Of a stretch of 8,279 bases of DNA, positions 4,891 through 8,279 are shown piece after piece; position 1 is the first letter of the stretch, and every line of letters starts with the position of its first letter. This DNA comes from Acidobacteriota bacterium (lineage in GTDB: Bacteria > Acidobacteriota > Terriglobia > UBA7540): NCBI GenBank assembly GCA_021789565.1, contig JAJYJL010000281.1, positions 1-8,279 of the forward strand, written 5' to 3'. A model generated the notes under the pieces. It did no database searches. It was given only the letters and a program-made list of their open reading frames with translations, and was not told where the DNA came from. The position numbers and the translations under genes are program-made.

Positions 4891-7800
4891 ATGAGGAACA
4901 GTAGAGGGACGAAGCGATGCGGCGGCGCAGCATTTCTGACAATTTTGTTAATGGCGGTGTTTGGGGCTCTCCCGGCTGCCGCTCAATTCACTACAGCCAG
5001 CCTGGGCGGTAAAATTACCGACCCGAGCCGAGCAGTTGTTCCCTCTGCGACCGTCACCGTGCGAAACACGGCGACCGGCCTGACGTACAAGACAACGAGC
5101 GAAGCGACCGGCGAATACCTGTTCCCCGCCCTTCCGGTAGGAACCTACGAGTTAACGGTAACCAAGAACGGATTCGAAACCTACGTCCAGACCGGTATTG
5201 TCCTGACGGTCAGTCAGGCGGCAACCCAATCCGTTGTACTGAAGATCGGCCGTGTCAACGAGAAGGTGACTGTGACCGCAAATGCTCCGTTGGTCACCAC
5301 GCGTTCGGCGGCCACGGGCCAATTGGTAAACCAACAGAGCATCATGAATCTGCCCCTGAACGGCCGTCAGGCCCAGAGCCTGGTGTTCCTAATCCCGGGC
5401 GCGAACGATGTGACCAACGACTATTGCGGCGTGGGCTGTGAAGGCGGAGCCTACCCTGGCGAGCAATATGCAAACGTCAATGGCGGTGGACCCAACGGAG
5501 TGAACTACCAGTTGGACGGCGCGAATAACAACGATACCTACATGAACACGAACCTGCCGTTTCCGAATCCTGACGCCATCCAGGAATTCAAGGTGCTAAC
5601 CGGGAACATGAGCGCGGAATACGGCAACGCCATCAGTGGTGTCGTCGATATCGTCACGAAGTCAGGGACGAACCACTTCCACGGCGACGTATTCGATTTT
5701 GTGCGGAACTACGTGTTCGATGCGCGCAATTTCTTTGCCCCCACCCGGGACACCCTGAAGCAGAATCAGTTCGGCGGGACGTTGGGGGGGCCTATCCTGA
5801 AGAACAAATTGTTTTTCTTCGGCAGTTATCAGGGCACGCGCACGCGGACGGCACCCAATGGAAATATCGCCTTCGTGCCCACCGCGGCCGAGCGAACCGG
5901 CAATTTCGGGGACCTCTGCTCGACCTATGACAACTCGACGGGGCTCTGCACGGATCCGAACGGTACGCAATTGACGAATCCCGATACGGGCGCGCCGATT
6001 CCGTATAACAATCTCACCTCGGCTGGACTCATGCTTTCCACGGCCGCGCAGAATCTGGTGAAATATCTGCCGCTGCCCAACGCTGGTGGGCACGAACTTA
6101 ATTACCTGGGAGCGGCGAACGACTCAAACGACAACCAGTTCCTTGGCAAGGTGGACTACACGTTCGGCAGACAGCATATCAGCGGGAAATATTTCTATAC
6201 CAAGTTCGTCGAACCGGCCGTTCCCCTGACCAACAATGACATTTTGACCATTCAGTCGAATGCCAACCGGGTTCGGGTTCAAACCGTTTCGGTGAATGAC
6301 GCGTTTGTGGTGTCTCCCCGCCTGCTGTTTAATACCTGGTTCGGGTGGAACAAACAGGATGGCGGCTATATTCCTGGCGTTCCGTTCTCCGCCAATTCGC
6401 TCGGGTCGCAAATCGCCCCCTCGCCTTCGCCCCAGCTCACCATTCTCGTGGACGGGTATTTTGACGTCATCGGCCCCAACGTTGGGGCATACAACCGCGG
6501 CGACCAGACACTTCGGGAAGTAGTCACCTGGATCAAGGGCCGTCATCAGCTCACCTTCGGCGGAGAAATGCTGCGGGTTGTCGCTCCCATTTCGAATCAG
6601 TACCTGGAGGGCGGCAGTTTTGAGTTCGGCGGGACTTTCACCGGAAACAATCTTGCGGACTTCATGCTGGGTGATGTCAGCATATTCAACCAGGGCGGCG
6701 GCATTTACGCCAACATCACGGGATACAATTGGGACGCTTTCATTCAGGATGATTGGCACGCCACGCCGCGCCTGATGCTCAGCGGCGGCCTGCGCTGGCA
6801 ACCTTTGATTCCCTACACCGACAGCCACAACCGGCTGCCTTGCTTTCAGCCTGGCAAGCAATCCAAGCTCTACCCTAACGCCCCTCTTGGGTTACTGCTT
6901 GCCGGTGATCCCGGCTGTCCAAAAGGCACTTATTACAGCACGCTCGACAGTTTCGCGCCGCGGATCGGATTCGCTTACGAACTGACCGGGGATGGCAAGA
7001 CCAGCCTTCGCGGCGGGGCGGGCTTCTATTTTCAGCCTCCCGAAACTCTTGCCTACCAGGATGATGCCGGGACGCCCCCGTTCGCGCCCATCATCACGCT
7101 CCCCATCGGCAGCCAGTCGTATGCCAGCTTTGACAATCCTTATGGCAGCGCCGGCATCGCCAATCCCTTCCCGCAGGATTTCGGACCCACACTGCCGTCC
7201 TCCAATTTCCAGTTTCCTCTCCCGGCGACATTGGCCTACTTTTTCCCGCTCCATTTCAAAGAGCCCGAAATCACCATCTGGAATCTGACGCTGGAGCGCC
7301 AACTTGGCGAAAACTGGCTGGTCAAAGCCGCGTATTTCGGCAACAAAGGCACGCACCTTTTTGGAACTTCAGACCAGCAGCCGATGGCCGATATCAATTC
7401 GGGGCTTTATTCCCTGGGAGGCCAGCGGCCGTATCCAAACTTCGGGCCTATTGGGATGATGGATTCGGGCTACAACTCCAACTACAATTCCCTGCAGTTG
7501 AGCCTGGAGAAGCGGATGAGTTACGGGTTTTCGTTCCTTGCCGATTACACCTGGGCAAAAGCGCTGGACGATTTCTCCGAATCCGTCAACAACGAGAGCT
7601 TCTACGCCACGAATCCCTTCAATCGCAGCGCGAATTACGGCTTGTCAGCGGACGCTGTAGCCAACAGCATCAAGATTTCGGGGACTTGGCAGGCACCCAA
7701 GTTTCATGTGAGCGGGCTGGCAAATAAGCTCCTGAACGGATGGGCTGTCGCGCCCATCATGACATGGCAAAGCGGAATGCCTTTCAGCATCATGTGCGGT

Positions 7801-8220
7801 TGCGACAATTCCCAAACGGGAGATTACGTGGACCGCGCGGATTTCGCTCCCGGCGCTACGATCGCCCAAGCCAAATTGAATCCCAACCGATCGCACAACG
7901 CCCTGATCCAGGAGTACTTCAATCCGCTGGCGTTCACCCAAAACGCGCCGGGCACTTTCGGGAACGCCGGAAAGAACATCCTGATCGGCCCTGGAATCTT
8001 CAATACGGATATCGCGCTGCTCAAAGACACCAAAATCGGCGAGCGGTACACGCTCCAGTTCCGCGCCGAGGCTTTCAACGCTTTCAACAATGTCAACTTC
8101 GGCCAGCCGGATGTTTTTGTGACCGATGGGCTGCCGTCCTCTGGCGGCACCTTCGGAACGATCACCTACACTGCGACGGATCCGCGCATTATGCAGCTCG
8201 CGCTAAAGCTGCTGTTCTGA
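4891..8220 (+). CDS. Oar-like TonB-dependent outer-membrane receptor with an N-terminal carboxypeptidase-regulatory-like domain
   Basis: An apparently complete 1109-residue outer-membrane protein. Residues 1-32 are a signal peptide with a basic start, a hydrophobic core (FLTILLMAVFGALP) and AAAQ cleavage motif. Residues about 36-118 form a carboxypeptidase-regulatory-like beta-sandwich (GGKITDPSRAVVPSATVTVR, then EATGEYLFPALPVGTYELTV). The plug follows at about 130-260, with IMNLPLNGRQAQSLVFLIPG (151-170), NYQLDGANNNDTYMN (205-219) and AIQEFKVLTGNMSAEYGNA (229-247). The rest is a TonB-type beta-barrel ending in LALKLLF with the terminal Phe used for barrel assembly. This layout is typical of the expanded acidobacterial Oar-like receptors. 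They are thought to take up oligosaccharides or other large substrates using TonB energy and usually have no SusD partner, as here. Its divergence from a sugar-catabolism block suggests a carbohydrate substrate, but that is inference. The mature protein has eight cysteines in four close pairs. Confidence 0.92.
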   Translation: MRNSRGTKRCGGAAFLTILLMAVFGALPAAAQFTTASLGGKITDPSRAVVPSATVTVRNTATGLTYKTTSEATGEYLFPALPVGTYELTVTKNGFETYVQTGIVLTVSQAATQSVVLKIGRVNEKVTVTANAPLVTTRSAATGQLVNQQSIMNLPLNGRQAQSLVFLIPGANDVTNDYCGVGCEGGAYPGEQYANVNGGGPNGVNYQLDGANNNDTYMNTNLPFPNPDAIQEFKVLTGNMSAEYGNAISGVVDIVTKSGTNHFHGDVFDFVRNYVFDARNFFAPTRDTLKQNQFGGTLGGPILKNKLFFFGSYQGTRTRTAPNGNIAFVPTAAERTGNFGDLCSTYDNSTGLCTDPNGTQLTNPDTGAPIPYNNLTSAGLMLSTAAQNLVKYLPLPNAGGHELNYLGAANDSNDNQFLGKVDYTFGRQHISGKYFYTKFVEPAVPLTNNDILTIQSNANRVRVQTVSVNDAFVVSPRLLFNTWFGWNKQDGGYIPGVPFSANSLGSQIAPSPSPQLTILVDGYFDVIGPNVGAYNRGDQTLREVVTWIKGRHQLTFGGEMLRVVAPISNQYLEGGSFEFGGTFTGNNLADFMLGDVSIFNQGGGIYANITGYNWDAFIQDDWHATPRLMLSGGLRWQPLIPYTDSHNRLPCFQPGKQSKLYPNAPLGLLLAGDPGCPKGTYYSTLDSFAPRIGFAYELTGDGKTSLRGGAGFYFQPPETLAYQDDAGTPPFAPIITLPIGSQSYASFDNPYGSAGIANPFPQDFGPTLPSSNFQFPLPATLAYFFPLHFKEPEITIWNLTLERQLGENWLVKAAYFGNKGTHLFGTSDQQPMADINSGLYSLGGQRPYPNFGPIGMMDSGYNSNYNSLQLSLEKRMSYGFSFLADYTWAKALDDFSESVNNESFYATNPFNRSANYGLSADAVANSIKISGTWQAPKFHVSGLANKLLNGWAVAPIMTWQSGMPFSIMCGCDNSQTGDYVDRADFAPGATIAQAKLNPNRSHNALIQEYFNPLAFTQNAPGTFGNAGKNILIGPGIFNTDIALLKDTKIGERYTLQFRAEAFNAFNNVNFGQPDVFVTDGLPSSGGTFGTITYTATDPRIMQLALKLLF

Positions 8221-8226
8221 GCAGAG

Positions 8227-8257
8227 CCATGGCCTTCGATCGGGCGACGGCCCATGG
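8227..8257 (+). repeat. Inverted repeat just after the receptor gene
   Basis: CCATGGCC (8227-8234) can pair with GGCCCATGG (8249-8257) with one bulged base, starting 6 nt after the stop codon. The position suits a transcript-end hairpin, but no T run follows before the window ends, so an intrinsic terminator is not proven. Confidence 0.4.
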
Positions 8258-8279
8258 TATGGTATTCCTCCCCAATAAG

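Noticed and set aside
6124..7356. Long minus-strand ORFs (245 and 154 residues) inside the receptor gene
   Set aside because: Antisense shadows of the conserved receptor frame; no ribosome sites or recognisable motifs.
1..8279. tRNA or rRNA genes, CRISPR array, insertion sequence, prophage, toxin-antitoxin or defence system
   Set aside because: I saw no clover-leaf or conserved RNA sequence, regularly spaced repeats, transposase or integrase motifs, or target-site duplications.

Overview
The window looks like chromosomal DNA from a GC-rich Gram-negative bacterium, most probably an Acidobacteriota member. The main support is the long plus-strand gene (4891-8220). It has the layout typical of the large acidobacterial Oar-like TonB-dependent receptors: signal peptide, carboxypeptidase-regulatory-like domain, plug, beta-barrel and terminal Phe. 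The taxonomic call is inference from protein style, not from a marker gene.

Layout. The left half (1-4478) is a leftward sugar-catabolism gene block. In transcription order it holds a DeoR-type repressor N-terminus (4478-4245), a DhnA/LsrF-like class I aldolase (4159-3347), a 267-bp stretch with no convincing gene, an FGGY sugar kinase (3079-1532), an L-fucose-isomerase-like protein (1535-303), and the C-terminal part of a Gfo/Idh/MocA oxidoreductase that runs off the left edge. A divergent intergenic region (4479-4890) carries a good sigma70-type promoter for the receptor, with an inverted repeat lying across it, and a separate hairpin followed by a T run. The right half is the receptor gene, followed by a short inverted repeat at the right edge.

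Function. Isomerase, kinase and aldolase form the standard aldose -> ketulose -> ketulose phosphate -> DHAP + aldehyde logic of fucose/rhamnose-type pathways. The receptor facing away from them could import the substrate, or an oligosaccharide containing it, across the outer membrane. The sugar itself cannot be read from the sequence.

Most notable point. The catabolic block looks damaged. The isomerase runs out of homology near 350 and passes directly into an oxidoreductase that lacks its Rossmann domain. The DeoR regulator stops just after its helix-turn-helix. The aldolase-kinase gap keeps ATGA-type couplings at both ends but has no gene inside. The isomerase also has Leu where the family's metal-binding Glu is expected. 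Either the locus is being lost by internal deletions, or the contig is a chimeric or collapsed assembly. I found no RNA genes, CRISPR array, transposase or clear new defence-type system.
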